64,000 nt of DNA from assembly GCA_037447655.1 (NCBI GenBank), contig JBBHKE010000893.1, positions 371,186 through 435,185 on the forward strand, written 5' to 3'. This stretch comes from Zygnema cylindricum (Eukaryota; Streptophyta; Zygnematophyceae; Zygnematales; Zygnemataceae). The position numbers and the translations under genes are program-made. The notes under the pieces are model-generated. The model searched no databases, was not told the origin of the DNA, and was given only the letters and a program-made list of their open reading frames with translations. The number at the start of each line of letters is the position of its first letter. Within the stretch, counting starts at the first letter, position 1. Shown here in pieces: positions 23,848 to 35,910 of this stretch.

Positions 23848-24830
23848 TACACCGTGAATCGCTGTTAGAGTTAAGAAATCGATATAGTTTCCCATGCTTT
23901 TAGGGTAGCCGCGAAAGTGTGTGTTCACATATTCGACGGCCTGAATATGTGCGAACACGTTCTTGCGATTTTCTCTTGTCTTTTATGACTTGCAATCAAA
24001 TCTCAGTACGCTTTTTCGTGCGACGCACTCAATTTTCCCTTTCGACGCCATTCTTTGACACTTAATTTGTACGTCTGTACTAAATAATGAGCAGTTTTAG
24101 TACGGACTAACACATTTTTACGTTACACTATCTATAAATATTCGACATTAGAATAGTTAACGCTACACCGTCGATCGTATTTAGCGTGTAGAAATTATTA
24201 GTGTGTACAATAATTTAGTGTCATGTACACTAATTTTGACTTAGAAAAATTTCGAAAAAAAAGGTATACACTAATTTTTCAACGAACGCCAATATGGGTA
24301 CAGTAATTTAAGTGAAAGTACAAATTCTGACAATTCGTACACTGTCGCATACTTTCACTCTAATTAATTCCTAACTCTAATTTCGGTTTTTAGGGTTTTT
24401 AAGGCAGCACGCGACAAATAAATGACACTAAAACAGGTACAAGTACGAAATCTTTTAATTCGTACACCGAATTTCGTGTGATAGCAAATATTTAATTAAA
24501 AAATCCGTACTTGTATAATTAGAAAGTACATTTTTATACGCACCGACACGTTCCGTACTCCTCACTAATAAAAAATACATAAATTAAAATGGTGTACACT
24601 AATTGTTCATCTCGTAATTAGCGTACAGGAAAAATTAGTATCATTTACCCTATTTTAGGTAAAACCCTCAAAATTTAGGGGCGCTGAATTAGTGTTCAAC
24701 ACGCTAAATACGATCGACGGTGTAGTTAAACAGTACCAATGTTCATGTAAACTTTTTTTTGAGTTAAATTTGATTAACTGCAATGTTTTTACGTACATGC
24801 GCGTGATGGGCAATGAAAAAAATAGGGAGT
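23848..24830. mobile_element. Foldback/MITE-like element, related to the 9.9 kb copy
   Basis: Begins TACACCGTGAATCGCTGTTA and shares ordered blocks with 9877-10409, including a TTCACATATTCGAC hairpin and a TTTGTAC..GTAC..AAATAA block. The right end is approximate. A second, cleaner inverted-repeat element (24164-24725) lies inside it. Non-coding. Confidence 0.5.
24164..24725. mobile_element. MITE-like element with perfect 25-bp terminal inverted repeats
   Basis: The left end TACACCGTCGATCGTATTTA (continuing GCGTG) is the exact reverse complement of the right end (CACGC then TAAATACGATCGACGGTGTA). Length is 562 bp with no coding sequence. GTTAA occurs on both sides, but the exact target duplication is not certain. 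Confidence 0.75.
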
Positions 24831-25019
24831 ACTCTCCTTTGTGCTAATAAAAAACCCGGTACTTTAATACATGGGCACACACCCTAAGTTGTAGTAGTAC
24901 TTTTGATGAAATTTTTCGTATTTTTATTTTATAATAAAGTCAAAGTAGGTCAACGCATTTTAAAAAATCTGAAATTTTGAATAATGCGCATATGCATTCT
25001 TTTTCAAAGTTTTTTACCG

Positions 25020-25560
<541 letters not shown>

Positions 25561-25660
25561 AGAGGGAAAGTGGAAATGAAGGAGGGCAAAATTGAGGGGA
25601 GGAGAGGAGAGGGAAGGGGGAAAGAGAAGCCTGACAGGCAGCTGCAATGCTAGTTTAGGG

Positions 25661-26031
25661 TTAGGGTTTGGACGGACCGACGGCGGAGTTCCACATTCTC
25701 GAAATCGAGCTTTGCACGTCATTGGCCATGTCCTGCCCGAGAAAAAAAAAATATACATATAAGATAAGAGCGTCGCTGTAAAAAAATCATCGTATGGTTT
25801 AAAAAAAAACAAAAAAGTTTGAGAAGAGCATACTTGAGGAAAACCACCAAATACTTTAAAAAGAAAAAAACCATGAAAACAAAAACAAAACAAAACAAAA
25901 CAATTTGAACTGTAACATTAATAATATATATATATAAAAAGAGGCGAAAGCCTTACATCAAACCCCTTCGTGACACTCTCCAACTGTTTATTCGCCGACC
26001 TCTGAAACATCCATCCTGTCACCGCATCCAT
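25661..26031 (-). CDS. Possible two-exon small protein (48 residues), unknown family
   Basis: Exon 1 is 26031-25957: ATG, with donor GAT|GTAAGG. Exon 2 is 25732-25661, after acceptor CTCGGGCAG and ending TAA. Phases agree (0/0). The halves read [20 protein letters not shown] and so on, then [20 protein letters not shown], ending KP. It is amphipathic and non-repetitive in a region otherwise full of simple repeats. I recognise no family. The stop codon overlaps AAACCCTAACCC, a plant telobox-like string. Either exon could instead belong to a longer gene. Confidence 0.35.
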
Positions 26032-26287
26032 GCTGTAGCCTTTCTTTTTTCTCTTTTAATCTTTTTTTTGCCGGTGTTTTCTTCGGTTTTTCTTTACTCG
26101 TACAAGATTGTGACGTCAGCAAATATTTTGACTTGTCGGGTGATGACGTCAGCGAATGTGCCTTTCAGATTCTGCAAAAGAACAAAAACAAAAAAAGCAC
26201 AAAAAAGTGCAAAAAAAAAAAGGCAAAAAAAAATAAAAGAATCAGTGTCGCCAAAAAAACAGGGAAGTATCCCTCCTCCCCTCCAAA

Positions 26288-26560
26288 CCCCCCCCCCCCC
26301 CCCCCCCCCCCCCCGATTTCCTATTCTGATTCCCACTTAATTCCTTCACTCCCTCCTCCTCCTCCCTCTCCTCCTCCACCGCCTCCTCCGCCTCCTCCTT
26401 CCCCTCCCCTCCCCCTCCCCCTCCCCCTCCCCCTTCCCCTCCCCCTCCCTCCCCTCCCCCTCCCCCTCCCCCTCCCCCTCCCCTTCCCCCTCCCCCTCCC
26501 CCTCCCCCTCCCCCTCCCCCTCCCCCTCCCCCTCCCCCTCCCCCTCCTCTCCTCCCCCCT
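26288..26560. repeat. Poly-C run and (CCCCT)n-type microsatellite
   Basis: 27 consecutive C at 26288-26314, then CTCC-rich sequence, then repeated CCCCCTC units up to about 26555. Frames through it are Pro/Leu or Gly/Arg repeats and are not genes. Confidence 0.9.
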
Positions 26561-27300
26561 TTGCATCTTTCCAGAGGTCAATTTAAAAACTTCAAATGAC
26601 ATTTTTTCGTTCCCAAAACCTTTTTTTTTGTTTTTTTTTTTTTTTTTTCACTTTTTTAAGCCCTCTTTTTTTTTGAGTCAAAATATTTTCTTACACCTTT
26701 TTTTTTCACCTCTCGGCTCGGGCATTTTTTTAGTTTAAAAAAAAAAAAAAAAAAAAAAATAAATAAATAGCTGAAGGTACGACCAGTCCAGATTTACCTT
26801 GCAGAAAAAAAAAATATCCTTTCACACGTGCGGGAAATGACGTGCAGAAAAAAGGACGATGTTCACACGTGCGGACGACAAGCGTACGGATTAGGGTTGA
26901 AAGGTACGGTGAAAAATACGTGTTTCGTAAATATTAGGGTTAGAAAACAAAGATGAGAGAATGTGAAGGTTAGGAATTAGGATAAAGAATACTGAAATGG
27001 TCTCGGAACAAAACGACAAAAATATTTCAGCAAATAGTACAGTACAGTACTGTACTCTACTGTAGCGTACGGATATCCGCAACTTCTCCGAAAGCGGCGA
27101 ATCGAAACGTCAGAGGCTTTTCCGGTACAGTAACGTCCGGCCGGCCGGAAGTCGGTACGGTAATTATTGTTTACGGTACGGACGTCACGAAGCTTGCAGT
27201 ACAGTCGTGTTGTGTTTAAACGTAAAAAACCGGAAAACGTAGATGAATAAACGTTTCTAAACAAGTAGCCTACGTTTTTATACTTTTTTTCGAGTTATAA

Positions 27301-27528
27301 CTACAGTGCCCATCGTTTATTGGAGTTAGGGTTTTTTATTTTATTAATAGCACTAATTCGGTCGCGACTTTTTTCTGGCCGAAAATCATAAAATAGATCA
27401 GCGGTGATATATTTGAGAGAGTGGACTACAATCTGCCACGTTTCCTTGCACTAAACTGTAGGAGTATTTTATATTTTAATTTTACCACACTAATAAATGG
27501 TTACAACTAATAACGATGGGCAGTGTAG
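27301..27528. mobile_element. MITE-like element, CTACAGTGCCCATCG family
   Basis: 228 bp with inverted ends: left CTACAGTGCCCATCGTTTAT, right AACGATGGGCAGTGTAG. Internal blocks CACTAATTCGGTCGCGAC and AGTGGACTACAATCTGCCAC recur in the copies near 44302, 48741, 58157 and 62772. Non-coding. Confidence 0.75.
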
Positions 27529-27906
27529 TCATACCTCAAGTAGAACACCTTTGGAGGAAAAAAAAAACTTTGTTTTACTATTTTCTTTCACTTTCTATCT
27601 TTGAATCTGTGCTTTTATTTTTTTATCTTTTCATTTTCCTAATAACTTATAATTTGTTACGTATACTTATAAATTTTATGTCCGTATAGTACCTTAAGTA
27701 CGAAAAATAGTACGGAAAAAGTAGCTTAAAAATTAAAAAAATGTCGAGACGCTTTTTAACGACCTTTAGACGTTTAAGCGTCACATACTTACATGGACGC
27801 CAGAGCATAATACTGCCTGCAGGTTGCAGCCGGCTGCCCAGCTGTCGTGTCATAGCTGCCGGTTCAGCAGGTACGAACGTACGACACATGCGCAATTGCA
27901 GCCGGC

Positions 27907-28448
27907 TACACCGCGCATCGTTATTAGTGTCAAATTTTAAATAGTGTGGAAGTAAATATACCGTCATTGACGCTAATTAAGATTTTTTTTTTTTTTTTCA
28001 AAAGGTGTATTCTAATTTCGGCGTTTATGCTAATTTGGGAACAGCAAAAATGGAATATTCGTTGTACGATTATACACATTAATATATGTATTCGTACAAA
28101 ATATTAAAAATCGTACGCCGTCGATAAATTTAAATATCCGTACATGTAAGACTAATTTACGTGTCAGAACAATCCCGTTTATTTAGCGCACGATCCTATG
28201 CGTGCACGTCTGATTTAACTCAATTTTTGTAAAATTTTCACTTGAAAAGGTACATTTATGTACGGTCTGACATCGACCGTACACCACACTATTTAGATAT
28301 TATTGTAATTCGTCCTTTACGCTATTTTGTACGGTACCTTAATTAACGTCAAGGAAAAATTAAAATCATGTATCCTATTTGAGGAAAAAAATCAAAATTT
28401 TAAGAACCCAAATTAGTGTCGTTGACACTAATAACGATGCGCGGTGTA
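27907..28448. mobile_element. MITE-like element with perfect 26-bp terminal inverted repeats
   Basis: The left end TACACCGCGCATCGTTATTA (continuing GTGTCA) is the exact reverse complement of the right end (TGACAC then TAATAACGATGCGCGGTGTA). 542 bp, non-coding. It interrupts a sequence with repeated GCAGCCGGCT/GCTGCCGGT motifs. Termini resemble both other MITE families in the window. Confidence 0.78.
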
Positions 28449-29220
28449 CCATGCAATAGCTGCCGGTCTGGAGTCTAACCGTGTTCGATTTTGAACCGGG
28501 CTGCAACGGGTGACTGATTGCACCGTCAAAAAGTCAGACCGTCAAATGACGACATTGGTTCCCACATCTGCGTTTTGTACTTTTTCGCCAAGAGTCAGAA
28601 CAACAGAGGACATCTGGCGGATATATTATTCTACGTACGGCCAGTCAATGGAATTCATTGGAATTTTGTTGAATCCGATCGTACGGCAGTCCAAATGATA
28701 AATTAGAGTTGAATTCTGTAGTTGCCTTTTACGCTTTGCTTCTTTTGCTGCCTTTCCTCACGACTCGTCAAGACTCGCCAGGGACCGAAAGTCAAACGCT
28801 CCCTACATACGACGATCGAATCAGAATAGATTATTTTGGGATTCTGGGGGATTTACACTCAGTTACGTATCTAAAGACTGTAACAAATTACTGATTCGCG
28901 CACGTAACACAAATAGTTTGAAATTTAAATTCTAGTCTGCAATATAGAAGTTTCATACGGCATATAGGTAATCGCACGGTATGCTAATTCCGTGCGATAA
29001 CTGTACAAAATATCCGCACTTTTCGAACACCATATTACCAACGCATACCAAATCAAAATATCAAGCCACCATCAACCTTCCCTCTCCAAGCGTGACGTGA
29101 CGCCTTCTCTCCTTCTCTCCTTCTCTCCTCTTCCTCTCTCTCTCTCTCCCTCCTCTCTTTTCCCTCTCTCTCTAACTTCCCTCTCTCTTCTCCTCTCCCT
29201 GCAAGCCACCGTCTTCCACC

Positions 29221-29574
29221 ATGATCCAACTGTTTTTTCATCCTCTCTTGTGGTCTCTTCTCCTCTTATTTTTCGCTCTCCCTTTCACCTTCTCTCTCTT
29301 CCCCTCCCTTCCCGACTTCATTCCCATCCACTGGAATCTGGACAACAAACCAGACCTCCATATTCCTCTCCTTGTCGGAATCTTCCTCCTTCCTTCCTTT
29401 GGATTCCTCTCCTCTCTCTTTCTACACATTTTTGTGCAACGTCACGTCACGATCCCAAACCAATCCCGTATTTTAAAAACGGCCGTACAATTTTCTGTCT
29501 TCTTTCCAACACTTTCGTTTTTAATTGTCTTATTTTGGATACTTAAATCAATGGAGCATTGGAAATCTTCCTGA
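29221..29574 (+). CDS. DUF1648-type membrane protein, N-terminal half of an SdpI-like protein
   Basis: 117-residue frame with a good ATG context (CACCATGATCC) after a CT-rich leader (29100-29210). A first membrane segment (LLLLFFALPFTFSLF) is followed by the DUF1648 signature LPDFIPIHWNLDNKPD, then membrane segments LLVGIFLLPSFGFLSSLFLH and FPTLSFLIVLFWIL. In bacterial SdpI-family proteins this domain precedes the SdpI domain, which occurs here at 33383. I could not find a GT donor of correct phase before the stop, so whether the two are one split gene or two genes is open. The prokaryotic-type family is unusual in a plant nuclear genome. Confidence 0.6.
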   Translation: MIQLFFHPLLWSLLLLFFALPFTFSLFPSLPDFIPIHWNLDNKPDLHIPLLVGIFLLPSFGFLSSLFLHIFVQRHVTIPNQSRILKTAVQFSVFFPTLSFLIVLFWILKSMEHWKSS

Positions 29575-32251
29575 TTATTTATTATTTTCGGCGACAAAAA
29601 ATCTTGGTACGCGGATTTTATTTTTTTAGGGTTTTTGTTAGGTTTTATTTTTTAGTTTATTTTTTTTTTCTTTTTGGTCTTAGATGTCGACACTATTTAA
29701 CCGAAACTAAAACTATTTCTCTATTTAACTAAAAACAAAACCTTATTTAGCATTTTTGTATTTATTATAGTTTCTTTCAAATTAAATATTTATGAGATAA
29801 TTAGAGAAGTGGGAAGAATGATAAGAGGTGCAATAAGAAATGGGAATAGGTCAAAAAGTCGTGACGACAATACTCGCAAAACTGTAATAAGAAAATATCT
29901 AGTATAGTTTAAATTATTATTAAAAAAAGGTTTAAAATAGCTTTAAAGACATATCCTGTAGTTTTTGTCAAGATTTAAATTGTTGGTTTTAGTTCGGTAA
30001 TATAGCAAAATCAGATGTTCGATTAAGAAGGGATAAAAAGTGCGAGAGACTAAGTGAGGAGTAGAGGGACGCGAGAGGTAAACGAAACCCTAGGTCCACT
30101 TTAGGGGAAAAAAATGTAAAAATTAATGATATGAGATTATATTTTGTTAAAAGCGAGCGAGTTTACTTGTCGTTTATATGTAAAAGTTGATTGTTTGATA
30201 TCTTATCAGATTTGGAGTATTTTGAAATCCTCTCGCCTTGGTTCAATTTGTAGGGAAAAAACCAAATTGGCTTAAAAGAAAAAGTATTTTATCTTAGTTC
30301 GTTTATTTATTTTTTGTTAGAGTAACTTCAAGTGTACCATCTATATGAGCTTATTTTCGGTTCTAGTACTTTTCCTTCGCACGAAGTAAAGTTTGACATT
30401 GGTGTTTTTTTCTATGGAATCTTCTAAAATTTGAATTGTTCTCTGGTACACGAGAATTGTCTTTTGTACCTCAAAAGATTTAGAAAATATGCTCAAGAAT
30501 GTATAGTTGACTATTAAACAAACCAAGCCTAGGGAACAAGAGTCGTCTGAAACACTGTCTTTTCTTCGAAATTGATATTCCAATAGTTATTATATAAGCT
30601 TTTAATATTACGAGACGGTAAACCATCGGGTACCGTGAAGGAGAAAACAAGGCAAAATGAAATAGAAAAATGCAGATAGGAAGCAATTTTGAATGTCGTT
30701 GTTTTGCGGTAGTCAAGAAGGCGTGAAAAAACAATTTTGTATGAGGCTCAGTGAATTATACGAAAGCCGTGGTTGTTGTTGCCATTACACTGTCACACGT
30801 TTGATGTCACACGTTTGATGTGTGGTCAATCTATACACTTTTTATGATATTTGATAATGATTGCTTAATGTGGATTATTTGTTTGTTTGTTCTTAACATT
30901 ACAGGCTGACCAAAAAATGTGAAAATCCTCATTCGACTTTCTTCACAGTTGCTTTTCCTTCATAAAAAATATTTGCCATTTCCAAGTAAACCAAAGTCAG
31001 GATGAAATGATTGGTGTCTCAATGAACTGTCTTACATTTCATCACTAAAGACAATTTAACCAATAACAACCTGATGCGGTGGTTGTCGATGTGTTTTGTT
31101 TTGCTTTTTGGACCAAGTTGCTGGTATTTACATTGTTTTACACGGAATATATCATTTTGTTTTATATGAAATGCATTATGTTGTTTTATACGAAATGTAT
31201 CATTTTTTTGGAATCTTGCCACCTGTACCTGTGTGATGCGATTTAAGGTGACACGAGGCTCAAGGTTTTTTTCAATCACCAACTTTTGAAGTAAGGGATT
31301 TGCGAGAGAAGCACATCTGTGTTTGTTGTGATGTGGTTGAGTTCATATCTCCATATTGTTTTAATTGCAGCATTTGATGTACAATGTGAAGGTTTGTTTA
31401 ATATTAAGATGATAACAAAGGACAAACATTTTGTCGACACAAACGGGCACAAATTGCACTCATAATGTTGATCATGAGTTGGTAAGAGGACAATACTGGC
31501 TTTGGCTAATTTATGCATTTTGCAAGGGAAGGTTTTTTTAGGTTTTTTTAGGTTTTCTAGGGTTTTTTAGGGTATTTTAGGGCATGTTGTAATTTCAATG
31601 CTACCTTTGAATCTCTCAAGTACACCTCCCATTGTTGTTAGCGTTAAGGATTTATTAGTCTTAACACAAAAATAATTAGAATCAATAATTTCGAGCGAAA
31701 AAACTCGCACTCGAACTAGTGTTACAAAGGAGGTATTTCCGGATTCTCTTTTGTCCGCAGCAGGAAACAAAGGGGCACAGCCGCCGTATCGGTCAGCGAA
31801 TATCGAACTACGCAACTGAGACTATTCCTTTCTATGTTCTATGAAAAAACGCACGATTGGAACAGACGCAGGAAATCCAAAAAGGACAAGTTACAACTGC
31901 CATTAAAAATTAAAAGAAATATTTTCAGCCGTTGCAAAAGGAAATCCATTCCTCGAATTTGAGAGTTGATTCACACAAAATAAAATTGTGACTCGCAAAA
32001 CAACCGGCAAATAATATTTTTTCACATAGAAAACGATGTAACACACTACAAATTTCATGCGGGGGAAAGAAATCAGGGTCGCACAAAATGTTGACCATGT
32101 GTACTTTTCGCACGGTTCGCTGATTTTGTGCGACTACAGTACCGTATGGAATGTCCGCACTTTAAGAGCACGACCAATTGCGATATACCCGTGTACGGTT
32201 TATTGCCACGAGGGTCTTCCAGGAGGCAACAGCTTTGTATTTACTATTTAG
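29575..32251. other. AT-rich non-coding stretch
   Basis: No supported gene. Notable items are a TTTTTTAGG-type repeat (31530-31585) and short unsupported frames at 30341-30734 and 31567-31815 on the minus strand. It may be intron of the SdpI-like gene. Confidence 0.5.
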
Positions 32252-33064
32252 TACCGTGAATCGCTATTAGTGTTAATGTTTTTTTCGTCTCTTAAAAGTT
32301 AAAACATTTTCTCTCCGTACACATTTGTCGGATTTTATATCTGACGGTTACGATTGAAAGCCAAGATTCTCAGCTTCCGATTGGCGGTCTCAAATTGAAA
32401 ATCGTACAAATATACCATAGTTGTTCAAAACGTATTTTACGCACGTTTCGAACGCGCGTACAATACGTAGAAACTGGAGAGGTCGATTTGAAAAAAACGT
32501 TAATGAATTTTTCCCGTACAAATTCGTACATTTTAAAAAATTGAATTGAACATGTACCGCAGTTTGTGATTTTCTGTGATTTTTCGCGTTCAGCTGTTCA
32601 AGTAATAATGGCGGCTTCTTTTCGAAATTTGAAGAAGAAGCCCGTACAAAACTTGAACTCACGGCGCTCAAATAGTGTGACGCCGCAACGTCTCTTTTTG
32701 GCTTTTTGGAAATATTTGTAGACGTCACATTATTTTCCCGTACAATCCATGTACATTCTGTTCGGTTTACTGAACAGAAAGTCCGGATACGCTTTTCGAA
32801 TTTTTTTTGTAAACTACCTTACAGTTTCCGTAAAAAATCTAACAGTTACAGTATCTTGTTTATTAGTTTCCGTAATATTTCAGTTTCAGTTTACAGTAGA
32901 CGTTTTTTTGCGCATTTTTCCAAAAGTCACGTACAATACGTAGAAACTGGAAAAAATGGAAAAAACCCGCGTATTGAACAACTAGGAAATATACAAATAT
33001 ATACGGAGAAAAGATGTTTTACGTGGCATAAAAAACATTAACTCTAATAGCGATTCAAGGTGTA
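32252..33064. mobile_element. TACACCGTGAATCGC-family MITE interrupted by another element
   Basis: Left end TACCGTGAATCGCTATTAGT; right end CTCTAATAGCGATTCAAGGT then GTA. The first ~160 bp and the last ~70 bp match the shorter copies at 52766 and 63498, including CTCAGCTTCCGATTGGCGGT. The middle (32416-32986) is foreign. Without it the host copy would be about 234 bp, the normal family size. Confidence 0.8.
32416..32986. mobile_element. Nested hAT-like non-autonomous element
   Basis: 571 bp between imperfect inverted ends CATAGTTGTTCAAAACG and TTGAACAACTAGG. It is flanked by AAATATAC at 32408-32415 and 32987-32994, an 8-bp duplication as expected for hAT. A 9-bp alternative, ACAAATATA at 32406-32414 and 32993-33001, also fits. 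The motif CGTACAATACGTAGAAACTG occurs near both ends. Non-coding. Confidence 0.65.
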
Positions 33065-33382
33065 GTATTTAGTTATTTACACAAAATGACAAAAATGCAA
33101 TTGACCTGCCGTCGCCCGACCGTACGTCAAAATACTTTCCCAGAAGTTTACGTGCGAAATTGTGAATGGTCCATGCGTCCAATCACACCAACTAAACATA
33201 ACTGCCCCATGGAAATTCACAATACCGTATTCGTCACCTGAAATTGTTCTTAGGGCGCGTCCCCATGTAACCGATATTTTGAAACGTTATTTTGGAATTT
33301 AGCGCTGATTTTACGGTGTACTTTTCAAAGTGTGCCTATGTGAATCGTTACTCGCGCGTTCATTATTTTGAATATGTGGCAG

Positions 33383-33738
33383 CTGTACAAGGACTTGTCC
33401 TTTTTTACTTAGGTTTTATTTTGAGAGATATCGAACCAAACCGGTTTATGGGAATCCGAAATGTTTGGACGTTGGAAAGTGAGAGAGTTTGGGTATCCAC
33501 CCATTTATTTGTATATAGATTGTATTTAATTTCCGGCGTTGTTTGTTTGATTTCTATGTGGCTTGTGCCACCTGGCATTGCCGCTATCTTTTTGATCTTT
33601 TGTCTTTTTGTCATTCCAAAATTAGGAGCTACTTTATTTTCTTTTGTCGTAAGGGAACGGCCGCAATATTCGGCGGAATTTTGGGACGAAGTGACGAATT
33701 CTGGACCCTTGCTTGAAAGTGTGAGAAACGAGGGATAA
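33383..33738 (+). CDS. SdpI-family membrane domain, C-terminal exon
   Basis: Encodes about 118 residues: membrane segment GLVLFYLGFILRD, the SdpI signature PNRFMGIRNVWTLESERVW (bacterial versions have GIRTPWTL..E.VW), then hydrophobic LISGVVCLISMWLVPPGIAA and LIFCLFVIPKLGATLFSFVV, ending at TAA/TAAG near 33736-33738. I place the exon start after TGTGGCAG (33382, phase 1). The longer open frame back to 33292 runs into a dispersed repeat shared with 36.6 and 37.5 kb, so it is probably intron. It most likely pairs with the DUF1648 piece at 29221. In bacteria SdpI confers immunity to a cannibalism toxin; the role here is unknown. Confidence 0.65.
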
Positions 33739-33744
33739 GAGCAT

Positions 33745-34080
33745 AAAAGAAAAAAGAAAAAGAAAGAAAAGAAAAGAATGAGAATGAGAATGAGAAATGA
33801 GAATGATGGGAATGAGTGGAAGGATGGTAAGAATGGTGCTAAGGGTAGGATTGGATAAATGGGAAAGATGGGAGGGATGGAAGGAAAGGAAGGGAAGGAC
33901 GGGAAGAATGGGAGAGATGAGAAGGATGGGAAGGATGGAAAGGAGAAGGGCTGAAAGAGATGAAGGAGACGAGATTAGGATGAGAAAGATGCGAGAAATG
34001 AGACATGAGAACGACGATGGAACGAGAAATTTCGAGGCCGGAAACAAAGAGGTGAGGGAGTTATAAAGATGGGAAAGTAG
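33745..34080 (+). repeat. GAATGAGAAT/GGATGGGAAG purine repeats
   Basis: Irregular repeats of GAATGAGAATGGGA and AAGGATGGGAAGGATGG type directly after the SdpI-like stop codon. Frames here are simple-sequence translations. Confidence 0.8.
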
Positions 34081-34684
34081 AGACATAATCAATGACCTTG
34101 AAATGCGTCAGAAGAAAGCAGTAAGAATAAAGTGGCTCGACAAGAGAAAGACGGATATAAAAAAGAAAAAAAATGAAAAAATTGACAAAATTGTGAATTG
34201 AAACCAAAAAGTAGTAGAAAATTAAAGGCAATGTTCAAACAAAAGTTTACTTTTTCCTGATAGGTACAATGCTTTGTAAGGGCAAACCGCCAAAAAACAT
34301 GATTTGTGAGACAAAAAATCTTTAACTTTGGTCAAGTGATTTGACCTTTTATTTTGTTTTTCTTTACTTTAAAGATTGTCGAGGGTGACGCTTTAAATTC
34401 CTGTAATCGATAGTGGTTCTAAAAGGAAATAGTTTAGCACTCAACATTAAATGCGTTTCTTAGAATATGCGATTAAGAAAAGATAATATTTGTTACAAGG
34501 TTGTTCTTTAAAAATTTGTCTCGTTCCTCTTATATAAAGGGGGAAGACAGAAGCTATTTTGTATTTGAGGCGATCTTTAACTTTTGTTAGCGAATACAAG
34601 AACCTTAAGTGCCAATACTTAATAACAAGCATTTTGATGACTTTGGTACTCTCTCTCTCTCTCTCTCTCCCTCCCTCCCTCAGA

Positions 34685-34694
34685 NNNNNNNNNN
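34685..34694. other. Assembly gap (10 N)
   Basis: Ten N follow a CTCTCT/CCCTCCCT microsatellite, so the join across it is of unknown length. Features left and right of it may not be truly adjacent. Confidence 1.
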
Positions 34695-35544
34695 AGTGCT
34701 AAAGAGCGGGGTGCTTGAGATACGGTTTGACAAAGATCTTTGGTACTTTTCAATTGACACACATTAGTAAGCAGCAAAATCAAGTGCATTGATCTTAGTG
34801 CGGCTCCAGGTAGATGACAAACAGTGCGGTTACTAATGTTTTAAATTAACTACAAAACACGCGGGGTATAACGCTGCCCGTTTTACCAATCATGCCTTTC
34901 GTAAGGTATGTGCTGTTTGGAAAAAGAGCTAACTGCAAAGCGTCAAAGTGTGGACCTGCGCGGAACTGAGGTTGCCTCGAGAAAACCGCAGTTATTCAGT
35001 TCCAGGTACATTTCCAGTAACATAACCGCCAAAAGAGCTCCGTTGGAGTCAAGGCGCGTCCAGGTGTGAAACTGCGAAACGTCAATCGAGAAAAAGGTTT
35101 GTCGTGTATGGAATGCTTTCCGTACTAACCATTTTGCCCGTCGCAATATGGGGCGCACAAAACATCAATTAAATTTTGTAATCATTGGCGTGACAAACAG
35201 TAGATGGACCTCGGCGTGATTCTAGTTACGTGAACTAAAACGACGAATGATTACACACAGTTAACTTTTCATGGTTTCTAGAAACAGTTTGGCATAGAGT
35301 TCGTGGGGCGAGAAATCGTGACCATGGTGATCGTGGCCACATTATTGCCTCACGCATTTGATGATCATTACTCTATAGTAACCTCGAATTTAGAGCGAAC
35401 TTTTAATTCGACAACAAAAATCTTCTCCTTAAGACAATTAAGTACGTGATTTGCTTAAAAAACTGTTCGCTTTCTTTCAAAAGAATTACAGTACTGTAGT
35501 GATATGCATGGGGACCATTTCTCAATGGTCACATGGTGGGAAGC

Positions 35545-35910
35545 GTACAAGGGCACATGATATGGTTCGAGATGCAACCTCTTCAATGGGTAGTGAAGCA
35601 GGTATAAAGTGAAACGTGGGATGTCGCATATCCTCCCGCCATGCTCTCAATCTAAGGGTGTAAGCGGCCCTTGTGTGGATCTAGTATTTTTGCAAGGCGT
35701 AGAGAGAACACCTATGGATCCCATGTTTCCATGCGTGCGGCATTATACATTAGTGTTACGGCTCGGGATACAGAGGCCTCCATAAAGCGTGATTACACTC
35801 ACCGAGATCCAACCGGCAACTTCACACCATTTGTTTTGGAGATATTTGGGACCTTGGACTCGTCATTTGACAACTTCATCCGTCATTGCGCTCGACGATC
35901 CTTTTAAATT
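35545..35910 (+). pseudogene. 3' fragment of a LINE-type (non-LTR) retrotransposon
   Basis: The frame includes YGSHVSMRAALYISVTARDT, KRDYTHRDPTGNFTPFVLEI, and FGTLDSSFDNFIRHCARRSF before the stop. The first two align by eye with the minus-strand element at 59.5 kb (SMGSHVSIHAVLHIGV, KERDYPHRDPVDNFKPFALD). The last resembles the C-terminal tail of plant/algal LINE polyproteins as I remember them. Only the 3' end remains; upstream stops and the nearby gap prevent extension. Confidence 0.6.

Noticed and set aside
26133-26738. 201-residue Pro/Leu-rich frame
   Set aside because: Passes through poly-C and (CCCCT)n; no conserved segment.
28510-28894. Two overlapping plus-strand frames of about 62 residues and a hydrophobic 61-residue frame at 28709
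   Set aside because: No recognised domain, the latter lacks an ATG start, and the region is bounded by MITEs.
33292-33382. Start of the SdpI-like protein at 33292
   Set aside because: The segment is part of a dispersed repeat; an acceptor at 33382 is preferred.
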